Below are positions 1-9,674 of a stretch of DNA of 53,090 bases, one piece after another (position 1 is the stretch's first letter; every line of letters begins with the position of its first letter). Source of the DNA: Moorena sp. SIO3I8 (GTDB lineage: Bacteria; Cyanobacteriota; Cyanobacteriia; Cyanobacteriales; Coleofasciculaceae). The position numbers were made by a program, and so were the translations under genes. Under the pieces are notes generated by a model. It saw only the letters and a list, made by a program, of their open reading frames with translations. It did not search any database and was not told the origin of the DNA. The DNA lies in assembly GCF_010692325.1 (NCBI RefSeq), contig NZ_JAAHHW010000042.1, forward strand, positions 1 to 53,090, given 5' to 3'.

Positions 1-108
1 ACCCATGGTCTAGTCACACCCCACTCTAGAGGCTATTAAATTATATTAACACAAATATGATTAATCTAGAATTGCCAAAAGAATAAGAAAAGGTAGTGTT
101 TTTTGTTG

Positions 109-158
109 GTCTCGCTAACCCCACCTATAATCTTCGATTTAGGTGGGGTTAGCGAGAC
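109..158. repeat. 18-bp perfect inverted repeat, 14-nt loop
   Basis: The arms 109-126 and 141-158 are exact reverse complements, separated by 14 nt. The hairpin lies immediately upstream of recognisable Crp-family coding sequence, so it may be a small palindromic insertion that removed the normal start, or a leader hairpin. There is no T-run after it on the + strand, which argues against a simple terminator. Confidence 0.75.
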
Positions 159-240
159 ATTTTGTTCAAAGGGGGAAATCATTCCTTTGGTTGCACCTGG
201 GATCTGGCAAGTCTGTCAAGGTATTGTTCAACTGATTGAC

Positions 241-737
241 ACTCCCCGCCCTGGAAGGACGGGGATTCTTGCTTCCACGGGGTGACTTGTTATCCCTTGC
301 CGGAGCCAGGAAAAATAGAGGTCTCCTTGGAGACGAAACCTTAGAATAGTGGAGCCTTACTACAAAACCTTTCCCCTATGCTGCATAACCGACCGACTAT
401 AAAGGCTCCACTATTCTTACGGTAACTTTAAATCCACAAGCGTATTTAGTCTTCCGACTTGGGTTTCGGTGTGCCCCACCGTACCTTTTCAAAATCTATT
501 TAACTAGATACTTTTTTATCTAAATCTTTCATAAACATTTAAGTCGTTAGACCCAATTACGCAATATGTACGCTCTACATATTTTTTACGTTGCCTACTT
601 ATGTTTAGACAGTATCTAGCTACTACAGTCTATTGATTATACTTTTAGTGTAGCACACAAGGTGCCAACTTTCAATCCCATTGTCTATTAGAATTGCCGT
701 CGAACGAAGGACGGGGCTTTAGACCCATTTTTTTGGT
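241..737 (-). mobile_element. Non-autonomous IS200/IS605-like element lacking tnpB
   Basis: The segment separates two halves of a Crp-family gene. Removing 241-737 rejoins the halves in frame. One end carries a hairpin (arms about 244-252 and 256-264) directly beside TTGAC at 236-240, as expected for a right end of IS605/IS1341-type elements read on the minus strand. The other end has a second imperfect hairpin (697-701 with 710-714) followed by GGGGCTTTAGACCC. No open frame of useful length is present. A conserved folded segment (329-432) is shared with a second remnant near 19.8 kb. The boundaries rest on the host reading frame and are good to a few bases. Confidence 0.65.
329..432 (-). other. 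Conserved structured segment of IS605-like element (omega-RNA-like candidate)
   Basis: A 104-bp stretch runs from GGAGACGAAACCT to GGTAACTTTAAA. It contains a long stem formed by TAGTGGAGCCTTA and a nearly complementary ATAAAGGCTCCACTA about 40 nt later. The same arrangement, with the same outer blocks, recurs at 19812-19965. On the minus strand it lies about 65 nt before the element's right-end hairpin. That is where the guide-scaffold (omega) RNA of TnpB elements normally lies. That it is transcribed or binds TnpB is inference only. Confidence 0.45.
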
Positions 738-1498
738 AAAATTAACCTTGATGGAGAGGAAGTGCTACTAGGTTGGGCATTGCCCGATACCTCCTTCCGG
801 ATTGGGTTGGCTGCTCTAGAGACCTATCAGGCTCAAGCTTTATCCGAAGTGCATCTTAAATGGTTTTCGATGATTGAATTGGAAGCGTCCCCTCATCTAT
901 CTCATACCCTATTCAATCAGCTAGGTCACAGGATACAACAGACAGAAGCACTTTTAGCGATCGCTGGACTGCGCCGAGTGGAAGACCGCTTGCAGCAGTT
1001 ATTATTCTTGTTGAAACAGGAAATGGGGGAGCCAGTTCCCTCGGGAACTCGCTTGAGTGTGCCCATGACCCATCAGAATCTAGCTAATGCCATCGGCACC
1101 TCTCGGGTCACAGTGACTAAAACTCTAGGAGAACTCCATAACCGTGGTGTGATTACATTTGACAGAGACCGTCACATCATTGTCAAACATGGTATAATAT
1201 GTAATTATTTCTGAAGCTAACTTGAAGCTAGTACTGAGTGCTGATTAGTGTGCTGATTACTGATTTTGTCAGTGTGGCAAGGGGTTTTTAGGCTTTGTTG
1301 TCAGGTTTGTTGCTTGTGCCTGACTCAAAAGTACTTGTGTTGCTCAAAGCGCTTCATGCTCGGTCGTGCAATGAATTTCACTGGTCTGGGAGTTGCAAGC
1401 GGGAAAAGTGGTAAATAGCAACTCTGAGATCGGAATAGTAAAATAATACTAAAATTAAGTGGTATAAATATAGATTCATAGCTGAAAAGCAGTTATTT

Positions 1499-3193
1499 AT
1501 GCCTCTTGATAAATTAGTTTTAGAATTCTTAAGAAACCCCCTCTTCCAACTGGGAGGAGAGTCTGTATCTATTCTCACCATACTTCAATTAATATTTTTA
1601 TTTTTAACGGCTAAATTTATAATTCAAGATTTCAAAAAAATCCTGAATTATAAACTACTTAATAAGCTAGTTAATGATCAAAAAAAAAGAGAGTTTATTT
1701 CTAAATTAATTAGTTATATACTTTTACTTATACTGGTATATATTATTGATGATCAAGGTGGTTTAGAACTCATTGAATTCACCATTTTTAAAGTAGGTAG
1801 TACTGAATTATCTATTAAATCACTAATCAAATTAGTACTATCTTTAATGATAGTAATTTTTCTTGCTAGTAGCCTAAAAAACTTTCTCAAACAACAGCTA
1901 CTTCCCCAAATGGGGATTGACGAAGCTAATCGAGCAGTCATCGCTACAATCATCAGCTACGCATTTGGGATATTAGGCATTGTAATTGTTCTGAATAATA
2001 ACTTTGAATTGGGGTCATTAGCCGTTATTGCTGGTGGCTTAGGGGTTGGAATTGGTTTTGGACTACAGGATATAACTAAAAACTTTATCAGTGGTGTGAC
2101 ATTACTATTAGAACGAACAATAAGAGTTGGTGATTTCATTGAATTTGATGGGTTATCCGGATATGTTAAAGAAGTCTCCATGCGGTCTACAATCATCCGC
2201 ACAAGGGAGGGGGGAGATGTAGTAGTTCCTAACTCTCATCTGGTGGAAAACCGAATGCTTAACTGGACTTTTGACAGCTATAAAGCCCGTATACACATAC
2301 CTGTAGGAGTCGCTTACGATAGTGATCCAGTATTAGTGACAGAAGTCCTGTTAAAATCTGCTTATTTAGAACCATCCGTCTTATCTGAACCGACACCAAG
2401 AGTTCTTTTTAAAGGGTTTGGTGATAGTGCTTTAAACTTTGAACTTCGGGTATGGGTCAATCGAATTGATCAAGAACCTTTTATAAGAAGTTCTTTGAAT
2501 TTTATTATTGAATATAATTTACGTCAGCAGGGACTCTCAATTCCTTTCCCTCAAAGGGATTTCTGGCTGCGCAACCCTGAAGCCCTGATGGGGAGAGAGA
2601 TTCACCGCCAAAATCTTGAAACTATTGAAGAAACTATTGAACAATCAACTCAGCAGCCATTCAAAGTTAAAACACCTAGACCTTTAGCTTTACGTGACTT
2701 ACTACGACAGGTCGATTATTTTAAAAATTTTACTGAATTAGAACTAAGACAATTAATTGAAATTGGATACCGAAAGCGCTTACGTGCCTCAGAGATTTTA
2801 TTTCATGAAGGGGACCCTGGAGATGCGTTTTATATTATCCTAGCTGGTTCTGTCGAAGTCTTTGTAGAGAGGATTAACAAAACTCTTAATAGTCTTCAGG
2901 CAGGTCAATTTTTTGGGGAACTTTCGTTAATGTTAGGCGTACCAAGAACAGCATCAGTTAGAGCGTTAGAAGAGTCACTATTATTTGTAATTAGCAATAA
3001 AGGTTTTAAACAACTATTGCAGGACTATCCAGATCTATCTGAGATCATTGTCCAGGAATTAGGCAAGCATCAGGAAGAATTAGCTGAGCGACAAAAACAG
3101 ATGCGGAAAATGGGGTTGTTGGATGCAGCAGAAGATGACAGAAATCTTGTAGCTTGGGTTCGCAAGCGACTCAAGAGGCTTTTTAGTCTTTAA
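1499..3193 (+). CDS. MscS-family channel with C-terminal cyclic-nucleotide-binding domain
   Basis: This 564-residue protein begins with several hydrophobic segments (about 20-40, 70-90, 105-125, 145-180). An MscS core follows, with a glycine/alanine-rich pore helix (GLGVGIGFGLQDITKNFISG) and the beta domain (RVGDFIEFDGLSGYVKEV, VVVPNSHLVENRMLNW). A cNMP-binding domain occupies about 395-525, with HEGDPGDAFYIILAG and a phosphate-cassette-like FGELSLMLGVPRTASV. The fusion matches bacterial cyclic-nucleotide-gated MscS-type channels (bCNG family), in which nucleotide binding is proposed to gate an inner-membrane channel. A charged tail ends the protein. The start ATG is 285 bp downstream of the broken Crp gene, so the two are probably separate units. 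The ligand cannot be assigned from sequence. Confidence 0.9.
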   Translation: MPLDKLVLEFLRNPLFQLGGESVSILTILQLIFLFLTAKFIIQDFKKILNYKLLNKLVNDQKKREFISKLISYILLLILVYIIDDQGGLELIEFTIFKVGSTELSIKSLIKLVLSLMIVIFLASSLKNFLKQQLLPQMGIDEANRAVIATIISYAFGILGIVIVLNNNFELGSLAVIAGGLGVGIGFGLQDITKNFISGVTLLLERTIRVGDFIEFDGLSGYVKEVSMRSTIIRTREGGDVVVPNSHLVENRMLNWTFDSYKARIHIPVGVAYDSDPVLVTEVLLKSAYLEPSVLSEPTPRVLFKGFGDSALNFELRVWVNRIDQEPFIRSSLNFIIEYNLRQQGLSIPFPQRDFWLRNPEALMGREIHRQNLETIEETIEQSTQQPFKVKTPRPLALRDLLRQVDYFKNFTELELRQLIEIGYRKRLRASEILFHEGDPGDAFYIILAGSVEVFVERINKTLNSLQAGQFFGELSLMLGVPRTASVRALEESLLFVISNKGFKQLLQDYPDLSEIIVQELGKHQEELAERQKQMRKMGLLDAAEDDRNLVAWVRKRLKRLFSL

Positions 3194-3309
3194 TAAGCTG
3201 TTCAGCATTTAGATTGGGATACCTAAATTGCTCAAAGGGAACTTCGGATCAGCGGATCTGGGAACAGGGAAAAACCAATTTAAATGCGCATCAGCTTAGC
3301 AGGATCAGT

Positions 3310-3364
3310 TTGTTGAGTGTTGAGTGTTGAGTATTGAGTGTTGAGTGTTGAGTGTTGAGTGTTG
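3310..3364. repeat. 7-bp tandem repeat (TGTTGAG)n
   Basis: About eight consecutive copies of TGTTGAG, with one variant unit (TATTGAG), lie between the MscS-type gene and the next gene. This belongs to the heptanucleotide tandem-repeat class that fills many gaps in this window. Confidence 0.9.
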
Positions 3365-3428
3365 ACAGTATGATGGAATCAAATGTCAACAGAAAACTAT
3401 TTAGCTTAGCCGTCACCAAACCTTATTT

Positions 3429-3764
3429 ATGGCTAAACCGAAACCAATTCCAGCGATTACTCTGCCACCAGCTGCAAATCCTGAGCAGGAAGGTGAATGG
3501 TTACGAGAAACTCTTGCGCAATGGCTAGATCAAGAGTTTCTCCCAGAAGCAATTAATCAAACGATTGCACAACGAGCAGCCCAGATTTTCGTCCGTCAAC
3601 GGATGGAAGGAGAAAATGATTTGGGTTCACTTGTGATTGCTATTGTTACAGAAATGCAGTCGTTTGACTTTCGAGAAAGTTTTTACGGCGAATTTGCGAT
3701 CGCTAACGCTGTCAGTGACCTACTCTTACAAAGTCTTGGCATTGACCGCTGTTGTGGGCAGTAG
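3429..3764 (+). CDS. Conserved hypothetical protein (111 aa)
   Basis: This is a small soluble protein with a proline-rich N-terminus (PKPIPAITLPPAANP) followed by predicted helices (EGEWLRETLAQWLDQEFLPE, INQTIAQRAAQIFVRQRMEG). It has no signal peptide or membrane segment. The composition and HIP1-containing coding sequence fit a native cyanobacterial gene, and I believe relatives exist in other cyanobacteria, but I cannot name a domain or function. It stands alone: tandem repeats precede it, and a palindromic repeat and 15-bp repeats follow before rpsN on the other strand. Confidence 0.65.
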   Translation: MAKPKPIPAITLPPAANPEQEGEWLRETLAQWLDQEFLPEAINQTIAQRAAQIFVRQRMEGENDLGSLVIAIVTEMQSFDFRESFYGEFAIANAVSDLLLQSLGIDRCCGQ

Positions 3765-3935
3765 ATGTTTCAGGTTGAACGCGAACGCGTGGCCTATTGG
3801 CCAAGGTTTTAAGGTTGAAAGTTCCCAGAGCGTCATGCAAGGGCCCGTTGAAGCTCAAGGCAGAGTGGCTATGCTCCTCTTCAGTAGGAAAACCCTAAGG
3901 GTAGACTCGGGTATGTCAGACAACCTAAAACCTTC

Positions 3936-4008
3936 AACCAGTTAACCTGCAACCAGTTAACCTGCAACCAGTTAACCTGCAACCAGTTAACCTGCAAACA
4001 ATTAACCT
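3936..4008. repeat. 15-bp tandem repeat, about five copies
   Basis: Four perfect copies of AACCAGTTAACCTGC run from 3936 to 3995, then a diverged partial copy continues to the stop codon of rpsN (4007-4009, minus strand). The array therefore forms the immediate 3' flank of a ribosomal protein gene. A GC-rich palindrome (GAACGCGTGGCCTATTGGCC type) lies nearby at about 3780-3806. Confidence 0.9.
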
Positions 4009-4309
4009 ACCAGCTTGATTTAACCACACCTGGCAATAGACCTTGGTGTGCCCATTCCCGCAAGACATGGCGAGATAGTCCAAAGTCTCGGTAGTAACCT
4101 CGAGGACGCCCTGTAACCCAACAACGGTTCCGCACACGGCAGGGGGCGCTGTTGCGGGGGAGCTGTTGTATTTTCCGGTGGATCTCTAACCTTTCTCGTT
4201 GAGTCGCAGCATTTTTAAACTCTTCCTTGAGCGCCTCCCGCTTAGCTGCGTACTTTTCTACCATTTTTTTGCGCTTTTTTTCGCGCTCAATCATTGATTT
4301 TTTAGCCAT
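4007..4309 (-). CDS. rpsN: 30S ribosomal protein S14
   Basis: This 100-residue basic protein is a component of the small ribosomal subunit head. The C-terminal signature is clear: [20 protein letters not shown] followed by [19 protein letters not shown]. The lysine-rich N-terminus ([20 protein letters not shown]) is normal for the family. It is the long, zinc-independent form, because the CxxC motifs of short S14 are absent. It is transcribed on the minus strand downstream of nth with a gap of about 58 bp, which could allow cotranscription. Tandem repeats directly follow the stop codon. Confidence 0.97.
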   Translation of the reverse strand: MAKKSMIEREKKRKKMVEKYAAKREALKEEFKNAATQRERLEIHRKIQQLPRNSAPCRVRNRCWVTGRPRGYYRDFGLSRHVLREWAHQGLLPGVVKSSW

Positions 4310-4367
4310 TAATTCTCGAAATTCTATTCTTTAACAAGACATTGTCTTTTTATCTTATCCGATCAGC

Positions 4368-5063
4368 TTAATTAGTTTGCCCGCTATCTGTTGTAGTAGT
4401 CGTTACCTCAGGCAGATCGGCACTGGCACATAAGTCCGCCAAAACACAAGCATCACAATCAGGTTTTCGGGCTTTACAAATTGCCCTACCATGATAAATC
4501 AGCCGAATCGACCAGTTTTCCCAATCCTCCTGGGGCAAAAGCCCCATTAAATCTCGCTCAATCCTGATCGGATCGGTGTGTTCTGTCAATCCTAGACGCT
4601 GACTGAGACGCTTGACGTGAGTGTCTACCGTGACTCCCTGGTTAATACCATAGGCATGGGCAAGTACTACATTGGCGGTTTTACGAGCCACTCCAGGCAA
4701 CTTGAGGAGTTTGTCCATTTGTTTCGGTACCTGACCACCGTATTCCTTAACAATCATGCGGCAGGCACCTTGAATATTTTTCGCCTTATTACGATAAAAG
4801 CCAGTAGAGCGCACTAAAGTTTCCAAGACTTCTATATCAGCACTAGCGATCGCAACAGCATCAGGAAACTGGCGAAACAACCCTGGTGTTACCTGATTCA
4901 CACGTTCATCGGTGCATTGAGCTGAAAGAATGGTTGCCACCATTAACTGTACTGGCGTTTCGTAATTCAGTGTGCAGGTGGCGTCCGGATAGAGTCGCTT
5001 AAGGCGAATTAGAATCTCTAGGGATCTTTGCTGCTTGGCAGACCATTTACGGGTAATACTCAT
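4368..5063 (-). CDS. nth: Endonuclease III (base-excision repair DNA glycosylase/AP lyase)
   Basis: This 231-residue protein removes oxidised pyrimidines and cleaves the abasic site. The helix-hairpin-helix (LLKLPGVARKTANVVLAHA) and the catalytic region (GVTVDTHVKRLSQRLGLT, with the conserved Asp) are present. The C-terminal 4Fe-4S loop reads CKARKPDCDACVLADLC, giving the C-x6-C-x2-C-x5-C spacing. The length is close to the usual 210-230 plus a short Thr-rich tail. The ATG at 5063 is followed upstream by an 8-bp tandem repeat starting almost at the start codon, so the promoter must lie within or beyond the repeat, unless the gene is transcribed from farther upstream. Confidence 0.96.
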   Translation of the reverse strand: MSITRKWSAKQQRSLEILIRLKRLYPDATCTLNYETPVQLMVATILSAQCTDERVNQVTPGLFRQFPDAVAIASADIEVLETLVRSTGFYRNKAKNIQGACRMIVKEYGGQVPKQMDKLLKLPGVARKTANVVLAHAYGINQGVTVDTHVKRLSQRLGLTEHTDPIRIERDLMGLLPQEDWENWSIRLIYHGRAICKARKPDCDACVLADLCASADLPEVTTTTTDSGQTN

Positions 5064-5064
5064 G

Positions 5065-5148
5065 GGTTGGAAGGTTGGAAGGTTGGAAGGTTGGAAGGTT
5101 GGAAGGTTGGAAGGTTGGAAGGTTTAAAGGTTGGAAGGTTGGAAGGTT
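5065..5148. repeat. 8-bp tandem repeat (GGTTGGAA)n upstream of nth
   Basis: About ten copies of an 8-bp unit run up to the start codon of nth, with one GTTTAAAGG variant. It is followed at 5199-5225 by a GC-rich palindrome (ACGCGTGGCCGCAAGGCC). Confidence 0.9.
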
Positions 5149-5310
5149 GAACGTTGGCTAGATAAGCGCCAGTTAAAGGTTAGAAGGTTGGAAGGTTGAA
5201 CGCGCACGCGTGGCCGCAAGGCCAATGTTGAGAAGATCGAGGGTAAATCTCTTCTGAAGCTATACCAGTAAAACCCACAGGATCAACTAACCTAGGTCAA
5301 TAAATCTTTG

Positions 5311-5507
5311 AACCTCTAACCTGCAACCTCTAACCTGTAACCTGTAACCTACAACCTGTAACCTCTAACCTGTAACCTCTAACCTGCAACCTCTAACCTG
5401 TAACCTGTAACCTGCAACCTGTAACCTCTAACCTGTAACCTCTAACCTCTAACCTGTAACCTGCAACCTACAACCTGTAACCTCTAACCTGCAACCTGTA
5501 ACCTATA
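5311..5507. repeat. 7-bp tandem repeat (TAACCTG / TAACCTC / CAACCTG)n
   Basis: Roughly 28 degenerate heptamers fill most of the 460-bp gap between rseP and nth. The units alternate TAACCTG, TAACCTC, CAACCTG and CAACCTA, which suggests expansion of a few founder units. No other signal is seen in this gap. Confidence 0.9.
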
Positions 5508-5522
5508 ACAACCAAACACGGG

Positions 5523-6614
5523 TTACTGGAATAAGTTTTGTACCCAAACCAGGTTAGCTGTATCTCGAATAATCAAGAAAACACCTAAACCCAGAAGCAG
5601 CACTAGCCCAGTTTGCATAATATTCTGCTGTACTTCCATGGGCAAGGGCTTACCTCGAAGTCCTTCAATCAGTAAGAAAGCCAGCTGACCACCATCAAGG
5701 GCTGGTAGGGGCAAAATATTAATAATCGCTAGATTTATACTAATCAGAGCTGCAAACTGTAAAAGATTGACAGCATTGGAACGAGCAATATCGGCTCCAA
5801 TCGCCACAATTGCCACTGGACCTGACACTTGTTCCGCCGTTTCGCCAAAATTACTCAATAGCTGACCAAAGCCTTGCAGGGTTAAGACTGTAATGCGTTG
5901 ATATTCTTCGGCACCACGACTGAATACCTCCAGCAAACTACCAGCACGTTTACGCACTTCCTCTCCATTGGGAGAGAGTTGTACACCAATTTTTCCTTTA
6001 CCATCTATCCCTAGTTCCGGAATCACCTTCAACAGTAGCGTTTGTTTTTGACGCTGAATCCGCATTTGAAGGGGCTGGTTGGGATGATTTTGAATCGCTT
6101 TCATCAGGAAAGTAATCCCTTCCGGGTTTGCTTCCAACCCTTGACCATCTACGGCGAGAATTATGTCTCTTGGTTTGATACCTGCTTCTGTAGCCACTAA
6201 ACTGCTTTCTGGGGCAAGTTGAGGCACTACCACACCCGGTTGGTAGTTGAATTGCGAGATGCCAACCATTCCTACCTGAGCCACAAGCAGGAAGTAAGCA
6301 AAGACCAAGTTAGCAATGACACCAGCACTAATCACAATTGCCCGGTCTAGAATCGGTCGGTTGCGGAGCAAATTGGGGTCATTGGGGGGAATATCGCTAT
6401 CGGGGTCATCATCAGGAAAACCCACAAACCCCCCTAGGGGAATCGCTCGCACTGCATACTCAGTTTCTGGACCCTGATATTTCCATAGAATTGGACCAAA
6501 GCCAAGAGAAAAGCGATTGGCATAGATTCCTTGCAGACGAGCTGCCATAAAATGACCCAGCTCGTGAACAAGAATCAAGACTGCCAAAACTGCAATCGCC
6601 GCCAAAATTGACAT
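5523..6614 (-). CDS. rseP: Site-2 metalloprotease RseP family
   Basis: This is an inner-membrane zinc protease for intramembrane cleavage of anti-sigma factors or remnant peptides. The first helix carries the zinc motif HELGH at residues 17-21. A central PDZ-like domain (about 125-215: IKPRDIILAVDGQGLEANPE) faces the periplasm or lumen. The C-terminal helices contain the third zinc ligand motif INILPLPALDGGQ near residue 310. The 363-residue length is normal. The gene is on the same strand as serS upstream, 91 bp away, so the two may be cotranscribed. The substrate cannot be deduced here. Confidence 0.95.
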   Translation of the reverse strand: MSILAAIAVLAVLILVHELGHFMAARLQGIYANRFSLGFGPILWKYQGPETEYAVRAIPLGGFVGFPDDDPDSDIPPNDPNLLRNRPILDRAIVISAGVIANLVFAYFLLVAQVGMVGISQFNYQPGVVVPQLAPESSLVATEAGIKPRDIILAVDGQGLEANPEGITFLMKAIQNHPNQPLQMRIQRQKQTLLLKVIPELGIDGKGKIGVQLSPNGEEVRKRAGSLLEVFSRGAEEYQRITVLTLQGFGQLLSNFGETAEQVSGPVAIVAIGADIARSNAVNLLQFAALISINLAIINILPLPALDGGQLAFLLIEGLRGKPLPMEVQQNIMQTGLVLLLGLGVFLIIRDTANLVWVQNLFQ

Positions 6615-6704
6615 ATAAGTGAAGAATTTATTTAATGTAATGTTAACTTCATTTTTCTATTGTATAGGCATTGCAATTAGGCTCTAGGCTCTAGGCTCAT
6701 GGTA

Positions 6705-7997
<1,293 letters not shown>

Positions 7998-8098
7998 CTA
8001 CTAAAATGGCGCGATCGCATGATCGGTACTCATCTGAGCAACATGGATCTAACTTCACCAATGTGCCACAGTTTTCTTGCCAACGGCAATTAACTTCT

Positions 8099-8220
8099 GC
8101 TGGGAGTCGGGAGTCGGGAGTCGGGAGTCGGGAGTAGGGGAGTAGGGAGTAGGGAGTAGGGAGTAGGGAGTAGGGAGTCGGCTGGTGAGCTGGTGAGCTG
8201 GTGAGCTGGTGAGCTGGTGT
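8099..8220. repeat. Compound tandem repeats (GGGAGTC)n, (GGGAGTA)n, (GAGCTGGT)n
   Basis: Three adjacent arrays sit between serS and the DUF3611 gene. First come about four 7-bp units of GGGAGTC, then about seven of GGGAGTA, then about five 8-bp units of GAGCTGGT. The shift from one unit to a one-base variant unit within one array indicates local expansion after mutation. Confidence 0.9.
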
Positions 8221-8232
8221 GAGGTATGTTGG

Positions 8233-8802
8233 CTAGCGACTGACTCGATTAAATAGCCACAGTGAAATCGCTATGCCAACAAAATTAGCAAAAATAGTGT
8301 TGATGTTTGCCTGCACAACAAACAGGTCTATCGGTGGAACATCATTACAAGCCAACCCAACTGAATTTTGTTGCTCAGCTAGAGCTAGGGCTACAAGGCT
8401 GCCTATGACTGCAAATGAGCCAATGATGGTCAATAACATTCCTACTAAACTCACAATCAAGCCCAGCCTAATCGTTTGAAGGGTTTGAGCTTTGCTTGGT
8501 ATGTCTGACCCATTGGCAGCTAGCAGCCGACTAGCGATTCCAGTGTAACGGTAGGCAAAATAAATGCCTATACCTAAAGCCACTAGTCCACAAACTACGA
8601 AAAAAAGACCGAAGCCGATTCCTTGACCCGCTTGATTGTCAGGTTGAGGGCTGGCAAGGGTAAACCCTGCAAACACTAAAATCAGGGTAGAAATCACCCC
8701 TAGGATTAACTGAGTCCAGAAGGAAATCCAACCGAATCTGCGCAGCGTTAGGGCAATTTTTTGACGAGCTGGTGGGATGGAACTGTCAGGTATCTCTCGC
8801 AT
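8233..8802 (-). CDS. DUF3611 family membrane protein
   Basis: This 189-residue integral membrane protein has four clear hydrophobic segments (about 28-50, 65-90, 113-140 and 165-185). The first is preceded by a short cytoplasmic N-terminus (ARQKIALTLRRFGWISFWTQ). The pattern, including QTLQTIRLGLIVSLVGMLLT and the C-terminal NINTIFANFVGIAISLWLFN, matches the DUF3611 family found in cyanobacteria and plastid-bearing eukaryotes. Function is unknown. It is a single gene, flanked by repeats downstream and by about 870 bp without genes upstream. Confidence 0.8.
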   Translation of the reverse strand: MREIPDSSIPPARQKIALTLRRFGWISFWTQLILGVISTLILVFAGFTLASPQPDNQAGQGIGFGLFFVVCGLVALGIGIYFAYRYTGIASRLLAANGSDIPSKAQTLQTIRLGLIVSLVGMLLTIIGSFAVIGSLVALALAEQQNSVGLACNDVPPIDLFVVQANINTIFANFVGIAISLWLFNRVSR

Positions 8803-9674
8803 GGGGGCTGTGTCCCTTGAGTAATCACTTTTGAAGCGCCTACCACGCGCTCCGCAACGCGAAAAGACGTAGGGCTAATCTTGGGGTGGAAGCTAAACAC
8901 CCTTGTTGTCGGTCGGGGGGGTCAGCAACCAACTTTATTGTGACAAGGATTGATCACACTCGCAATTCATCCCCAGCTAAATCGCAGATAAAGCCCTGAG
9001 GTAATGTGGGAACCGTTAATTTGCTAAAAAACCTGCCTGAATGGGTCCTATGTGAGATGAGCCACATTAATGGTTCACTTTTGTGTTACACTAACTCCCA
9101 CTTACACCAACCGCCACTTACACCAACCCCCACAAAAATTATTAAGCTTTAACGGATTTAAATTGTGAATGGCGGTTTATGGGGGGATGGGGAGATGGGG
9201 AGATGGGGAGATGGTAGACTGGCTTGTGCACAAGTGGCAAGATCTGAAATTTAAATGGATATTAGCTTAGATATTCATCCCTCCATGCCCCCATCCTTCC
9301 ATCCGAGATCATCCTCTCTAGCTCGCATCAATGAAATTGGTGTTACTCGTCTGTCTTGTCTTCCTTCCCGATGTTACCCTTGATAGTCGGTAGTTTTGGA
9401 TAACGGTTTCGAGCAATTATTAAAGTTGATCTTTACTTTTTAGGTGTGTTAAGTCCAAAATTCATTAAACTTTCATCAAATTAGGGAGGTATTTAAACCC
9501 TACGCCAGAGATTTTTAAGTTATAAATTGTGATAGCGATGTACCTACCCAGGTTAGTCGTTTCAAGAAAACTCACTGCAAAACGCGCGTGAATTTCCCAG
9601 GGTGCCTCCAACCATGACTATTTGCCAGAAAACCCTCTAATCCCATCTAGAATAACTGGGAATTCCAACTACAT
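8803..9674. other. Gene-free interval, 872 bp
   Basis: No convincing coding frame is present on either strand. It holds a short (GGGAGAT)n run at about 9185-9213, imperfect repeats of CACTTACACCAACC near 9100-9130, and A/T-rich sequence before the PadR-type gene. Promoters for the DUF3611 gene (minus) and the PadR gene (plus) should be here, but I cannot place them with confidence. Confidence 0.6.

Larger units (their letters stand above)
160..1214 (+). pseudogene. Crp/Fnr-family transcriptional regulator, interrupted by an IS605-like element
   Basis: Two coding pieces in different frames join into one Crp/Fnr-type regulator. The 5' piece (about 160-240) encodes the start of the sensor domain, with the stretch GIWQVCQGIVQL typical of cyanobacterial Crp relatives. 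The 3' piece (about 738-1214) resumes with GEEVLLGWALPD, runs through the long dimerisation helix and ends in a winged helix-turn-helix (TSRVTVTKTLGELHNRGVI). Between them lie about 497 bp of non-coding IS-like sequence, which changes the frame. The 3' piece could start at a GTG at 762 and give a 150-residue protein with the DNA-binding domain but no complete effector domain. The start of the intact gene cannot be placed, because a hairpin at 109-158 precedes the recognisable part. The family call is firm; which regulon it served is unknown. Confidence 0.8.

Noticed and set aside
103-285. Independent small gene of 60 codons
   Set aside because: Its middle is the N-terminal part of the broken Crp-family gene; the ends are a palindrome and the IS right end.
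4007-4309. Zinc-binding short-form S14
   Set aside because: No CxxC pairs are present; the protein is the 100-residue zinc-independent form.
5311-5507. CRISPR-like regular repeats
   Set aside because: Units are 7 bp with no unique spacers and no cas genes nearby; these are simple tandem repeats.
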